Below the pieces are notes generated by a model that did not search any database, was not told where the DNA came from, and saw only the letters and a list, made by a program, of their open reading frames with translations. From the IMG/VR virus record IMGVR_UViG_3300014913_000011, positions 1 to 64,000 of that record: 64,000 bases of DNA. The stretch is one strand, 5' to 3'. The stretch is from a virus. A program made the position numbers and the translations under genes. This document shows, piece by piece, positions 17,888-25,671 of the stretch; position 1 is the first letter of the stretch; each line of letters opens with the position of its first letter.

Positions 17888-18259
17888 TTATAATAATGCT
17901 GGTAAAAATTTAATAAGTGCAAGTACAACACTCCCTGTAACAGCATACCAAGTGATCCTTTTGAGTCCCTTGTTTTTTTCCTTATACTTTATTACGTCCT
18001 GCCTAGCTGTAATTACTTCTTTAGTTAAGTTATTGATTTTCTTATCTTTATGTTCAATCTCATCATATAAATCTTTCACTAATTTCTCACAATTACTTAA
18101 TAAATCAAGATCTCTCTCTGAAGCATCAAGTAATGTTATAATATCAACAGCATCACTACCACTAACACATACAACATCTTCAGCATATACCCTACAAGGT
18201 ACAAAAAGCAGTAACAAAAATACTACACTTAATATAAAGTACTGTTTTAACATATTCAT
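17888..18259 (-). CDS. Secreted coiled-coil protein with C-terminal membrane anchor (spanin-like)
   Basis: 123 residues with an N-terminal signal sequence (ILSVVFLLLLFVPCRVYA, likely cut after the Ala-x-Ala-type site VYA), a soluble region with a coiled coil (about 55-95) and a C-terminal membrane segment (ITWYAVTGSVVLALIKFLPA). That is the membrane-spanning order of one-piece spanins, but there is no canonical lipobox around the only N-terminal Cys. It overlaps the next spanin-like gene by 4 nt and is part of a three-gene membrane cluster. A role in outer-membrane disruption at lysis is inference. Confidence 0.5.
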   Translation of the reverse strand: MNMLKQYFILSVVFLLLLFVPCRVYAEDVVCVSGSDAVDIITLLDASERDLDLLSNCEKLVKDLYDEIEHKDKKINNLTKEVITARQDVIKYKEKNKGLKRITWYAVTGSVVLALIKFLPALL

Positions 18260-18687
18260 TTAATGGACCTCTTCCGCATCAATCTCTTTTTATATCCTAG
18301 TAATAAATTTCTCTTTTGTTCCAGAGATAGGTTGGAAAGTTTGCTTCTAAGTTCCCTATTCAGCCTTTCAGCATCTTCCTTATTTGACTGTAACTTATTC
18401 AATTTTCTCTGTAATTCTAAAGTTCTTGTTTGTTCCATTACTAAGTCGTCTTGTAATTCTACTATCCTAGCCTTATCTACTTGCTCTCTTAAACTATCTA
18501 TTTGCAACTTATAGTAATAACCACTGAACATTATTACAAAAAATAGAAATACAGATACTTTATTTGTAAACATCCACTTTAATATAAGTCCAGTAGCTGT
18601 AGAATTTTCAATGTTAACAATATTTTGCGCTCGTTTCTTCTCTGCAAACTCTCCTAGTTTCTTAGTCGTATTTTCTAGTTTATTCAT
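18256..18687 (-). CDS. Putative inner-membrane spanin (Rz-like)
   Basis: 143 residues, ATG with AAGAG upstream. A short cytoplasmic N-terminus is followed by one membrane segment (about 43-57, VSVFLFFVIMFSGYYY) and a long periplasmic coiled coil (60-130) with a very basic end. This is the Rz/i-spanin layout. It sits between the holin-like gene and the secreted anchor protein, forming a plausible holin-spanin cluster. The endolysin is far away (44322-44978). The assignment rests on topology and neighbours, not on sequence similarity I can see. Confidence 0.5.
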   Translation of the reverse strand: MNKLENTTKKLGEFAEKKRAQNIVNIENSTATGLILKWMFTNKVSVFLFFVIMFSGYYYKLQIDSLREQVDKARIVELQDDLVMEQTRTLELQRKLNKLQSNKEDAERLNRELRSKLSNLSLEQKRNLLLGYKKRLMRKRSIK

Positions 18688-18692
18688 AATTA

Positions 18693-19091
18693 TTAACTCT
18701 TAGGAAGGAATTTCTTCAATCCTCCATCCTCTATATCTTTTCTATCCATTTTATTTATTAATACTTTCTCTTTACTTGCATCGTTCCAATCACCAAAACC
18801 CTTTATTGCTATTATAGCGACTAATACACTAATACCGAAAGTAGATACATGTCCCAAAGTAGAATCAAACAACACCTTCTGTGCGTTAGACAGTAGCTCT
18901 GCAAGTTGTTTACTATCAATATATCCACTATCATGTAACTCTGTAATTACCCTAACAGTAGTATCAAGACTTCTCTGAACACTTAACCAAGCTCCAACAA
19001 GAAGTATAGTCAGTGTTACAAAAGACATAACTTTAAAGGATATCAACATCCACATCAACTTAGAGAGCCACTGCTTAACGCTTAGAAACAT
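18693..19091 (-). CDS. Putative holin
   Basis: 132 residues, ATG with AAGGAT. Two hydrophobic helices, about 18-38 (FKVMSFVTLTILLVGAWLS) and 82-97 (STFGISVLVAIIAIKGF), separated by a charged loop and followed by a charged C-terminus (KEKVLINKMDRKDIEDGGLK). The size, number of membrane segments and position just upstream of the spanin-like gene fit a class II-type holin that would permeabilise the inner membrane. No sequence family could be named. Confidence 0.5.
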   Translation of the reverse strand: MFLSVKQWLSKLMWMLISFKVMSFVTLTILLVGAWLSVQRSLDTTVRVITELHDSGYIDSKQLAELLSNAQKVLFDSTLGHVSTFGISVLVAIIAIKGFGDWNDASKEKVLINKMDRKDIEDGGLKKFLPKS

Positions 19092-19095
19092 ACTA

Positions 19096-20277
19096 CTAGT
19101 ATCCTTTAGCTCTTAATTTCTGTATTCTCAGGTCTACAGCATTAATTAGATCCTGCTTTCCTTGATTACGTAAAACACTTTTTGCTACTTTCAGAGTGCC
19201 ATAATCAGTACATTTATTAATACTTTCAATGGCTTCCTTTGTAGTAGCTGCTCTTATAATATGATCCTGTGTAATTGTTTCTGGTGTAGCTGTACCTTGA
19301 AATACTTGAGTACCTTTCCCAGTAGTTATTACTTGATCTACACTCCTAGCGGTTGATTGTAAATTGTCGCCAGTTATTACCTGAACTCTGTCTCCATTTG
19401 CGCCTTCAGCTGTGACAACTGGTCCTGGGCCACTTATTGAGCTAATACTCTCAACTGTTTCGGAACTTGGTTCAGTTATTTCTACAACTTTGTGAGTAAC
19501 TGGTACCTCTTGTGTTGTAATAACACCTGTTTGTCCAGTTGAAACTACTTCAGTTAGGGAAGCATTTGGATTTGGTGCTGGATTAGCCATAAATGAGTTA
19601 GGCTGTTCAATCTCTATTACATTAATTTCGCTACTTTCGTCTGGAATATTTTGAACAGGTGTTACAGCATAGCTATTACCATTAAGCTGTGTATAACTAT
19701 TAGTATCTAGATCATCCCCAGTCATTACATTATCATCAATGTACTGATTCTTATTCATCTCTTTCACAGACTGTACAGACATAGCCTTTGACGTGCTCAT
19801 ATCAGGTGTATCTACTACTACTTGTCCTTCTAGGCTTTTCTCTGAATTCACTGCCGATGTAGTTTGTTTTACTATCTCTGGCACTGGTTTAGTATGGACT
19901 GTATTTACTTGACTCTTACGAAGTGCCTCCATAGCCTGTTCCTGGGAGTCTGCTACTTGTACCTCTCCCGATTCTACTAACTCTACTTCTGGCTCCGCTG
20001 ATTTTAGTACTTCTTCACTGACAGTTTTATTTTGATAGAATCCCCTATCGAAATGTGCTACAAACTTACCTTTAAATCTGTCTAAATATTTACCTTGTAA
20101 CCAAACTACGAATTCTTCTCCACATTCTTTGACAGGGCTGCGATCTTTAAAAAACTTAAATATGCTGGTTAATGGAATATCTCTGTATTCCTTCCCAATA
20201 CCTGGGTGCCAGTCATGCCCCAACGCCCTAACAGGACTATTACCATGATATCTTATAAAACTTCTATCTTTTGCCAT
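19096..20277 (-). CDS. Hypothetical Thr/Val/Ser-rich protein
   Basis: 393 residues, ATG with a strong SD (GAGGAG). The N-terminal 80 residues are basic and aromatic (FKFFKDRSPVKECGEEFVVW), the middle is a long low-complexity region rich in Thr, Val, Ser, Gln and Glu, and the C-terminal 45 residues form a helical domain (AKSVLRNQGKQDLINAVDLR). The layout suggests a flexible linker between two small domains. It lies between the membrane cluster and a DUF1360-like gene. I do not recognise the family. Confidence 0.5.
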   Translation of the reverse strand: MAKDRSFIRYHGNSPVRALGHDWHPGIGKEYRDIPLTSIFKFFKDRSPVKECGEEFVVWLQGKYLDRFKGKFVAHFDRGFYQNKTVSEEVLKSAEPEVELVESGEVQVADSQEQAMEALRKSQVNTVHTKPVPEIVKQTTSAVNSEKSLEGQVVVDTPDMSTSKAMSVQSVKEMNKNQYIDDNVMTGDDLDTNSYTQLNGNSYAVTPVQNIPDESSEINVIEIEQPNSFMANPAPNPNASLTEVVSTGQTGVITTQEVPVTHKVVEITEPSSETVESISSISGPGPVVTAEGANGDRVQVITGDNLQSTARSVDQVITTGKGTQVFQGTATPETITQDHIIRAATTKEAIESINKCTDYGTLKVAKSVLRNQGKQDLINAVDLRIQKLRAKGY

Positions 20278-20282
20278 TTAAT

Positions 20283-20645
20283 TTACTCCTCTGTAAAAAT
20301 ATTAATATATCTACGATCTTTATCCTTATCAAAATACTTATCAATAGCGCCATGAAGTATGTTGCTTAACCTATGCAGTATAATCCAAGAAAGTAAAAAA
20401 TTAACATAAGAGGGACATCCCTCTATTAAATTTAAATCAGGATCAATATTAACATTAAAACAAACTAGTACATTCAATGAAACCCAAAAAGAAAAACAAT
20501 ATCCACAAGATAGTAATTCATTTAAGAAATTACAAGAATCTTTCAATAAAGTCCTGAGTTTATCAAACAAGCCTGCATTTAATATAGCATAAGTTATCGC
20601 TTCTATTGCGATAACCAATAATACTATATCACAAAATACTTTCAT
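20283..20645 (-). CDS. DUF1360-like membrane protein
   Basis: 120 residues with three hydrophobic stretches (residues 5-22, 43-64 and 80-97). The second contains CGYC followed by SFWVS, the 'C..C..FW' signature of the DUF1360 membrane family found in phages and spore formers. SD TTAGGTAT lies upstream. The function of DUF1360 is unknown. It is grouped with the lysis-type membrane genes, so a role in membrane modification is possible but unproven. Confidence 0.6.
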   Translation of the reverse strand: MKVFCDIVLLVIAIEAITYAILNAGLFDKLRTLLKDSCNFLNELLSCGYCFSFWVSLNVLVCFNVNIDPDLNLIEGCPSYVNFLLSWIILHRLSNILHGAIDKYFDKDKDRRYINIFTEE

Positions 20646-20680
20646 GTATATATGATACCTAATTTAAACGTAATTGTCAA

Positions 20681-21379
20681 TTATTTTGAGTTTTTAAATG
20701 AAACTCTTTCTAGAGCTGCATCACGAGCGGGTAGTTGAATCAAACTATAAATGTCATCAGGATTTATTACATTGTATATTTCGAACCAATCTTTCGGTGG
20801 TTTTCCTGACTGTGGATGAATAACTGCATCTCCATACTTAGATACTAGAGCCTTACCATACTTAGAATCTGTACGAATAAGGTATCCAGCTCCAAATCTA
20901 CCAAGATTGGAAATACTTTCATTTTTAGACTTTTTAGCTAACTCTTTATTATACCAAATTAAATTTTTAGTATAAATTAAACTAGACTCTGGAGAGCCTT
21001 GAATAAAGTATGCTGCCCATTTAATAGGTGAACTATCACCTGGTCCTACATTTTCTCCTATACCTAAAAATTCATTAGATAATACTGTTATTGTAACCTC
21101 TCCACTATCTGTAACACTGCTAGCTGATTTGGTTAATTGAGATTTAACTTCCTCTTGGATAATTTCTGAAAAGTTTAAAAACCTAGTAGGGTCGTCTTCT
21201 GCCTCTCCCCCCCAATATTCCTCCTGCATTCCTTGAAACATTTGCATGACTTTTACAGTAAAAAACTGATGAACTTGATCTGATTTTAACCTCCTTCTAA
21301 CCTCTTGATAATAGGCCCTACTCAGATCTCTCTTTAAATCTCTTATCCCTTTTTTAGCTTTCTCTAAGTCCTTTACCAT
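20681..21379 (-). CDS. Putative neck or tail-joining protein
   Basis: 232 residues, starting with a basic helical segment (LEKAKKGIRDLKRDLSRAYY), then a beta-rich region with a membrane-free hydrophobic core (IKWAAYFIQGSPESSLIYTK). It overlaps the intein-bearing gene at its start (ATG inside the previous stop region). Position in the neck cluster fits an HK97 gp10-type joining protein; the sequence is too diverged for a firm assignment. Confidence 0.45.
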   Translation of the reverse strand: MVKDLEKAKKGIRDLKRDLSRAYYQEVRRRLKSDQVHQFFTVKVMQMFQGMQEEYWGGEAEDDPTRFLNFSEIIQEEVKSQLTKSASSVTDSGEVTITVLSNEFLGIGENVGPGDSSPIKWAAYFIQGSPESSLIYTKNLIWYNKELAKKSKNESISNLGRFGAGYLIRTDSKYGKALVSKYGDAVIHPQSGKPPKDWFEIYNVINPDDIYSLIQLPARDAALERVSFKNSK

Positions 21380-23172
21380 GGCCCATCATCGCTAGGTATA
21401 GTGGGAGGATCATTTGGAGTTCCTGAATCTGCTTGATCCGAACTAGATCCATGTATATTCTTTATAATTCTCGGGTCTGTATCATAATGATCTGATACGC
21501 TCTTATCTGTTTTTACTGTAAGTGTATAAAATTCCACTATATGATCTGCTCCTAGTCCTTTAGTTCTTGGTGGAGATGTTAAAGCACATTCCACTCCATC
21601 TATTATAAACTTTTTTGCATCTCTACACAAGGCATAATTACATTTAAAAGTTTTTATTCTACAAACATTCTCACCATCCCAACCAGCGGATAAGTCTAAA
21701 AAGTCTCCTTTAGGGTTCCAAGTTACCAGACCTTTTATACATTCAAATCTTTTTTCAGTTAGTATACCCTGTCCTTTACATACTGGACATATTGAAGTTC
21801 TTAAGATTTTTGGATTATCTAATGAAGGGTCATACTGTATCCCTGCAGGTGCTGACTCAACATTGAAAGGCTGTGGGTAAACCTTCCGCTCGACTGAAGA
21901 TCCAACAAAGATATTAACAGGTCTGATAAATTCTGAATAATATATATTAGTTGATTTACCTCTAACAGTATCAAAGATGCAATTATTAACACTTATACCT
22001 TCAGCTATGTAGCTATGTTCATTAGTAACTTCAATATTATAAACAGTTGTTTCTTTTTTAAAGGAGTCTAAGGATTTTACCACCTGAAATAGTTTATTAC
22101 CATCCTGAAGAGATCCTCTCAAGTTATACTCCTTATCATTCCAGTATCTTATCTGGTAGCTATCTCTATGCTTTACTTTATTTTTATCAATAAATGCATT
22201 AGTTTTTCTTATACTAACTTTATATCCACAAGATAAAAGTAGATTATATACTTGATATGCTAATTTTTTAGAAATTGTAGTTAACACATTAGCATTAAGG
22301 TTCTTTTCAAAATGTCCATCTCCAGTATAAAGACCAGAAATTAAAGACATAGTTTGCTCCTCATTTAATGTGTAATATAGTTCTTCTGGGATCTTCTTAT
22401 TTCCTGCTAAGTGTCCGCACCACCTATCTAGTAAATCAGCTAGCTTAGAACTGTACATTTCAAAAACTAGATTCTTACTATTAGGTCTATCTTGTATTCC
22501 ATAGTTTAAATCGCAGACTTCTGACCATAAGTCACATACTTTAATACCTACATCTCTCTCTGAGTTATTTAAACAGTAAAGTATACTTCTACCTTTTGAC
22601 GTTACTCCTTCTGCTATGTATAATCCTATTGCAAATAGCAAATCATTAGATAATTGTAATTTTTCTGGTGAGGTTTTCTTTGGGCCTGTGAGATTCTCTT
22701 TCCACTTTATCTTCCTCTCAACTAATCTCTCCTTTGGTAACTCTCTTATACTTTTAAACACTAAGTCACCTTTTTGAATATCACTTATGGACTTTTCTAC
22801 CTGTTTTCCAATTATTGGTTTATAATTTGTACCTAAGTTAGAATATACCTTTAATTTATGATTGGAAGTAGCAGATATACCTACACTGTTTCCATACATA
22901 TGAATAGTATTAAAGTTAAACGTCCCTCCCTTGATAAAAGTTTTTGAAACCTGCTGAAGGTTACCTAACCCATCTATAACTTGATCACCTGGCACAAAAT
23001 CTTGAATTTCTTTCAATCCATTACCTGTCTCTATTAAAGTACCATATTCAAAACAATTGGGACAGTCTACTTCATATGGATCCATAATTACGGCTAAAGA
23101 TCTTCCCATCTCCTTAATGTAACTGTTCATACCTTTGTGAAACTGTTTCTTTAGATCTTTAGGTATTTTCAT
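21373..23172 (-). CDS. Intein-containing zinc-knuckle neck protein
   Basis: 599 codons; SD AAGGTT. Codons 40-397 are an intein, so the mature protein would be about 241 residues. The extein begins MKIPKDLKKQFHKGMNSYIK and has a zinc-knuckle region made of CPNC (37-40 after splicing) and a later CPVCKGQG, giving a CxxC...CxxC ribbon. The spliced Cys398 would become the fourth ligand in the first knuckle. The rest is beta-rich and ends in a Pro/Asp/Ser-rich tail. It lies among neck genes next to a head-completion type gene. The specific role in head-tail joining is inferred from position. Confidence 0.75.
   Translation of the reverse strand: MKIPKDLKKQFHKGMNSYIKEMGRSLAVIMDPYEVDCPNCFEYGTLIETGNGLKEIQDFVPGDQVIDGLGNLQQVSKTFIKGGTFNFNTIHMYGNSVGISATSNHKLKVYSNLGTNYKPIIGKQVEKSISDIQKGDLVFKSIRELPKERLVERKIKWKENLTGPKKTSPEKLQLSNDLLFAIGLYIAEGVTSKGRSILYCLNNSERDVGIKVCDLWSEVCDLNYGIQDRPNSKNLVFEMYSSKLADLLDRWCGHLAGNKKIPEELYYTLNEEQTMSLISGLYTGDGHFEKNLNANVLTTISKKLAYQVYNLLLSCGYKVSIRKTNAFIDKNKVKHRDSYQIRYWNDKEYNLRGSLQDGNKLFQVVKSLDSFKKETTVYNIEVTNEHSYIAEGISVNNCIFDTVRGKSTNIYYSEFIRPVNIFVGSSVERKVYPQPFNVESAPAGIQYDPSLDNPKILRTSICPVCKGQGILTEKRFECIKGLVTWNPKGDFLDLSAGWDGENVCRIKTFKCNYALCRDAKKFIIDGVECALTSPPRTKGLGADHIVEFYTLTVKTDKSVSDHYDTDPRIIKNIHGSSSDQADSGTPNDPPTIPSDDGPW
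21982..23055 (-). mobile_element. Intein with LAGLIDADG endonuclease in the neck protein gene
   Basis: Encodes residues 40-397 (358 residues). Block A starts CFEYGTLIETGNGLKEIQDF; block B is SATSNHKL; two endonuclease motifs are AIGLYIAEG (181-189) and ISGLYTGDG (278-286); block F/G is VYNIEVTNEHSYIAEG, then ISVNN before Cys398. Cys at position 1, Asn at the end and Cys at +1 form a standard class 1 splicing set. The penultimate residue is Asn instead of the usual His, which is seen in some active inteins. The DNA insertion lies within the codons for a zinc-knuckle, a conserved site. Confidence 0.93.
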
Positions 23173-23174
23173 GG

Positions 23175-23810
23175 TTATTCAACCTTGTAGACTGGTAGAC
23201 TCATCATCTTACATCCACTCTTAATTTCTAATGAATGTTTAAGCTCTTTTCCAACTATGTTCATAAATGTGGCTAACGATTGTGGTCTCCTACTAGCATC
23301 AAATTTGCTATCACTGTCTTCTAAGTTAACTGCCTCACTAATATACTTAGACATATCTTTACTTAAAAGTACATAAGCCGTAGAGAGGGATAATAAATCT
23401 TCCCCCAAATCCGTATCTGATAAAGAACATTGACCTGTCAGGAAGGTATGTGCAGAAGTATCGTATGTATTTATTATCTCTAAATCTGAATGTCTGAACT
23501 TATCGTACACTACTGTTAAACTAATCCCTGAAACCAAGGGTCCTGGTACTGTATCCCACTGTAAGTACTCATGATTCAGAACCTGTACTCCACTTGTTAC
23601 TATAGCTCCACCAATTACAATGTCAGTTGGCCAACCTTTTGGCTCCTCTAATCCATACATAGAACCTTGTAATTTTACATTAGCACAGTAATCTACTGAG
23701 GTGATATCATCTACTACAGTTCTCTTCTCATCACCTATTAGTTGACGTATTCTAAAGACTATTACTTCTTCTGGTTGTGTTAAACTTATCTCTTCAGTAA
23801 ATGTAGCCAT
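23175..23810 (-). CDS. Putative head completion or connector protein
   Basis: 211 residues from the ATG at 23810. That start is preferred because it lies 4 nt after the upstream stop with AAGGAT adjacent; a GTG at 23834 is the alternative. The protein begins MATFTEEISLTQPEEVIVFR, is soluble, and combines helices and strands in a pattern common to connector adaptors (for example LVSGISLTVVYDKFRHSDLE, then a helix-rich end). It is between the pseudo-receiver gene and the intein-bearing neck gene. Assigned by neighbourhood only. Confidence 0.5.
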   Translation of the reverse strand: MATFTEEISLTQPEEVIVFRIRQLIGDEKRTVVDDITSVDYCANVKLQGSMYGLEEPKGWPTDIVIGGAIVTSGVQVLNHEYLQWDTVPGPLVSGISLTVVYDKFRHSDLEIINTYDTSAHTFLTGQCSLSDTDLGEDLLSLSTAYVLLSKDMSKYISEAVNLEDSDSKFDASRRPQSLATFMNIVGKELKHSLEIKSGCKMMSLPVYKVE

Positions 23811-23814
23811 ATCC

Positions 23815-24162
23815 TTAACTTGCCATGATCTCACTTATATATGTACTAAAGTCCTCTGAGTTGGTGGTCTTACTAATTATCCCAGAAATTCCATTGTAAG
23901 AGGGTCTTAATACATCCTCTCCCTTACAACACGTAATTACTATATCTCCATCATATCCTTGACTTCTTAGGCTATCATAAACTTCAATACCATTTCTATT
24001 CCTTAATAGATGACTAACTATCACTAAATCATAGTTGTTTAAATCCTTATCTAGATCTTCATTTAACGTTTCTATAAACTTGATATCAGACTCTATTGTC
24101 AGTAGCTTCCTTCTATACATTGTTTCATAACTCTTGGAATCAATTACTAATAGTTTTGACAT
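23815..24162 (-). CDS. CheY-like pseudo-receiver protein
   Basis: 115 residues, ATG with the SD AGGAG. It aligns end to end with a CheY receiver domain: LLVIDSKSYETMYRRKLL (strand 1/helix 1), NNYDLVIVSHLLRNRNGIEV (strand 3 loop), DIVITCC (strand 4 with the conserved Thr) and GISGIISKTTNSEDFSTYIS (strand 5 with the conserved Lys). The phosphoacceptor Asp is replaced by Ser (VIVS), and only one of the N-terminal acidic pair remains, so ordinary phosphorylation is unlikely. It is embedded among neck genes, without a partner kinase in the window. It might be a structural adaptor or a decoy for host signalling. Confidence 0.75.
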   Translation of the reverse strand: MSKLLVIDSKSYETMYRRKLLTIESDIKFIETLNEDLDKDLNNYDLVIVSHLLRNRNGIEVYDSLRSQGYDGDIVITCCKGEDVLRPSYNGISGIISKTTNSEDFSTYISEIMAS

Positions 24163-24171
24163 ATTAAACTC

Positions 24172-24558
24172 CTATATATATCCTAACTGTTTAGCTATTA
24201 CCAGACCTGCTAATACAGTTGCTGCCACAGTCTTTATAATAAAAGATAGTTTACTATTTTTGATATTAGTAACTTCAGTATCTAAATCTTCGAAACTATC
24301 AGTTGCTTTTCTTAATTTTGCCTTCATATTCTCTAACTTTTCTAAATATAGTTCAGAGTGCTCCTCAAAAGCTATTCGGGTCTTCTCTGCGACATAGAAT
24401 GTATCTCGCATTTCTTCACTTTTTTTCTTTAGTTCTTCACTTAATTTCCTGTGTTCAGTTCTAAGGTCTTTAAGACTATCTTTGATATACTCAATATCTT
24501 TGAATGCTTGAATTAATTGTACATACTCTTCCGCTTCTAACTTATGGAAATCATTCAC
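24172..24558 (-). CDS. Coiled-coil protein with C-terminal membrane segment
   Basis: 128 residues, ATG with GGAGG about 12 nt upstream. Almost all of it is a charged amphipathic coiled coil (10-100, Lys/Glu/Leu heptads); the end (KLSFIIKTVAATVLAGLVIA) is hydrophobic and could insert in a membrane. This resembles the XhlA-type haemolysin-like accessory proteins of phages, in topology only. A promoter motif (24606-24615) lies upstream. Its place between pseudo-receiver and fibre-like genes gives no further hint. Confidence 0.5.
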   Translation of the reverse strand: MNDFHKLEAEEYVQLIQAFKDIEYIKDSLKDLRTEHRKLSEELKKKSEEMRDTFYVAEKTRIAFEEHSELYLEKLENMKAKLRKATDSFEDLDTEVTNIKNSKLSFIIKTVAATVLAGLVIAKQLGYI

Positions 24559-24605
24559 TGAGGTACCTCCACCTGGATATTATATCTAATAGACCTTCTT
24601 ATATA

Positions 24606-24615
24606 CAATAGTACA
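24606..24615 (-). promoter_or_regulatory. Late-type promoter motif (TGTACTATTG)
   Basis: On the minus strand it reads TGTACTATTG, followed by TATATAAG. It lies in the 81-nt gap upstream of the coiled-coil gene that starts at 24558 and matches the recurrent motif at eight of ten positions. Confidence 0.4.
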
Positions 24616-24639
24616 AATTAGTGTAGTTACTATAGTTCA

Positions 24640-25668
24640 TTAGAATTTCTGGAAATTTGACCTTACCCAGAATGCCCCAGTGTGGTAATACATGAAGTTA
24701 CGATCCCAACGTACCTCACCTTCTTCACCTAGTTCTGCTGAGGATATTGGTGAAGATCCTGATGTAGTTATTAATACCCCACTAATTGTAAGTTTATTTT
24801 TTACTGCAACTTCATTACCATCACACCATAGTGCGTCTGTTGCTGCAAATCCTGACCCATTGTGATGTAAGGTATCCCCATAGTTGCCAGCAATTGATGC
24901 AGAGCCTCCACCAAATGAACCAATGTATCTAAAAGCCTCTATGTATAGCGGTTTGGAATATCCCAAATCATCTGCTGTAAATCCAGAACCAAAAAGTATA
25001 AGTCCTTGCTGCCAGTTCGGTATCCAAGCTCCTTGAGTGGTAAAAATTTCGGTGCCATCTGCTTCATATAGTCTAATAGCATACCCAGTGCCAAACCTAG
25101 CATTTGGTATAAAATTTTTGATATTGTTAGAAAATGTATTGCCTGCTTCGTCTTTAGTAAACCAAGCAAGTCCGTTTGATGCTAAATCCTCTGTTAGATA
25201 TATCCTACTCTGTAACACAGCAGAGCCAGCAGAAACACCTGAGTTACTATTTAAAGTTATAGTATAACTTCCCCCACCATTATCTACTGCATTTATTATA
25301 GATTTAATATAAGTTGCATTAGGATGTACATCTGTAACTTGATATCCGATTTGTGGAATTATTGTAGTAGTAAGAATGTCCCAATCAAGTCCATTAGCTA
25401 CAAGAGTAATACCCTCCCCCTGACTACGATCTTCTACTATAGAACCAGAAGCAGTTGCTGCAGCCTGAGCTTGAGCTTGAGTAGTTGTTACTGGAATTAA
25501 ACTTGAATTTGCCCAGATATCCTCTGGATAAATTATATGTGTTGAAGGTACTTTCTCCTCGTACCACATCTTACCACCAGCATTTGGGTCAGTATTGACA
25601 GTACCCTGCAGACCAAACAAGTGTTTGAAATTAATATTTAACTTTTCGGTATCTGAAAAATCAGCCAT
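24640..25668 (-). CDS. Fibre-like virion protein
   Basis: 342 residues. The C-terminal end (GEEGEVRWDRNFMYYHTGAF, then WVRSNFQKF) matches the short tip domain common in phage fibres, 'GEIR.D.NFLYV...G.W.RS'. The centre is a Gly/Thr/Ser-rich beta region (ASIAGNYGDTLHHNGSGF), and an Ala/Gln-rich segment (TTQAQAQAAATASGS) near residue 65 could be a helical shaft. It is part of a pair with the 617-residue protein upstream. The gene is far from the tail-tip genes, next to head and neck genes, so a head fibre is possible. Confidence 0.5.
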   Translation of the reverse strand: MADFSDTEKLNINFKHLFGLQGTVNTDPNAGGKMWYEEKVPSTHIIYPEDIWANSSLIPVTTTQAQAQAAATASGSIVEDRSQGEGITLVANGLDWDILTTTIIPQIGYQVTDVHPNATYIKSIINAVDNGGGSYTITLNSNSGVSAGSAVLQSRIYLTEDLASNGLAWFTKDEAGNTFSNNIKNFIPNARFGTGYAIRLYEADGTEIFTTQGAWIPNWQQGLILFGSGFTADDLGYSKPLYIEAFRYIGSFGGGSASIAGNYGDTLHHNGSGFAATDALWCDGNEVAVKNKLTISGVLITTSGSSPISSAELGEEGEVRWDRNFMYYHTGAFWVRSNFQKF

Positions 25669-25671
25669 AAA

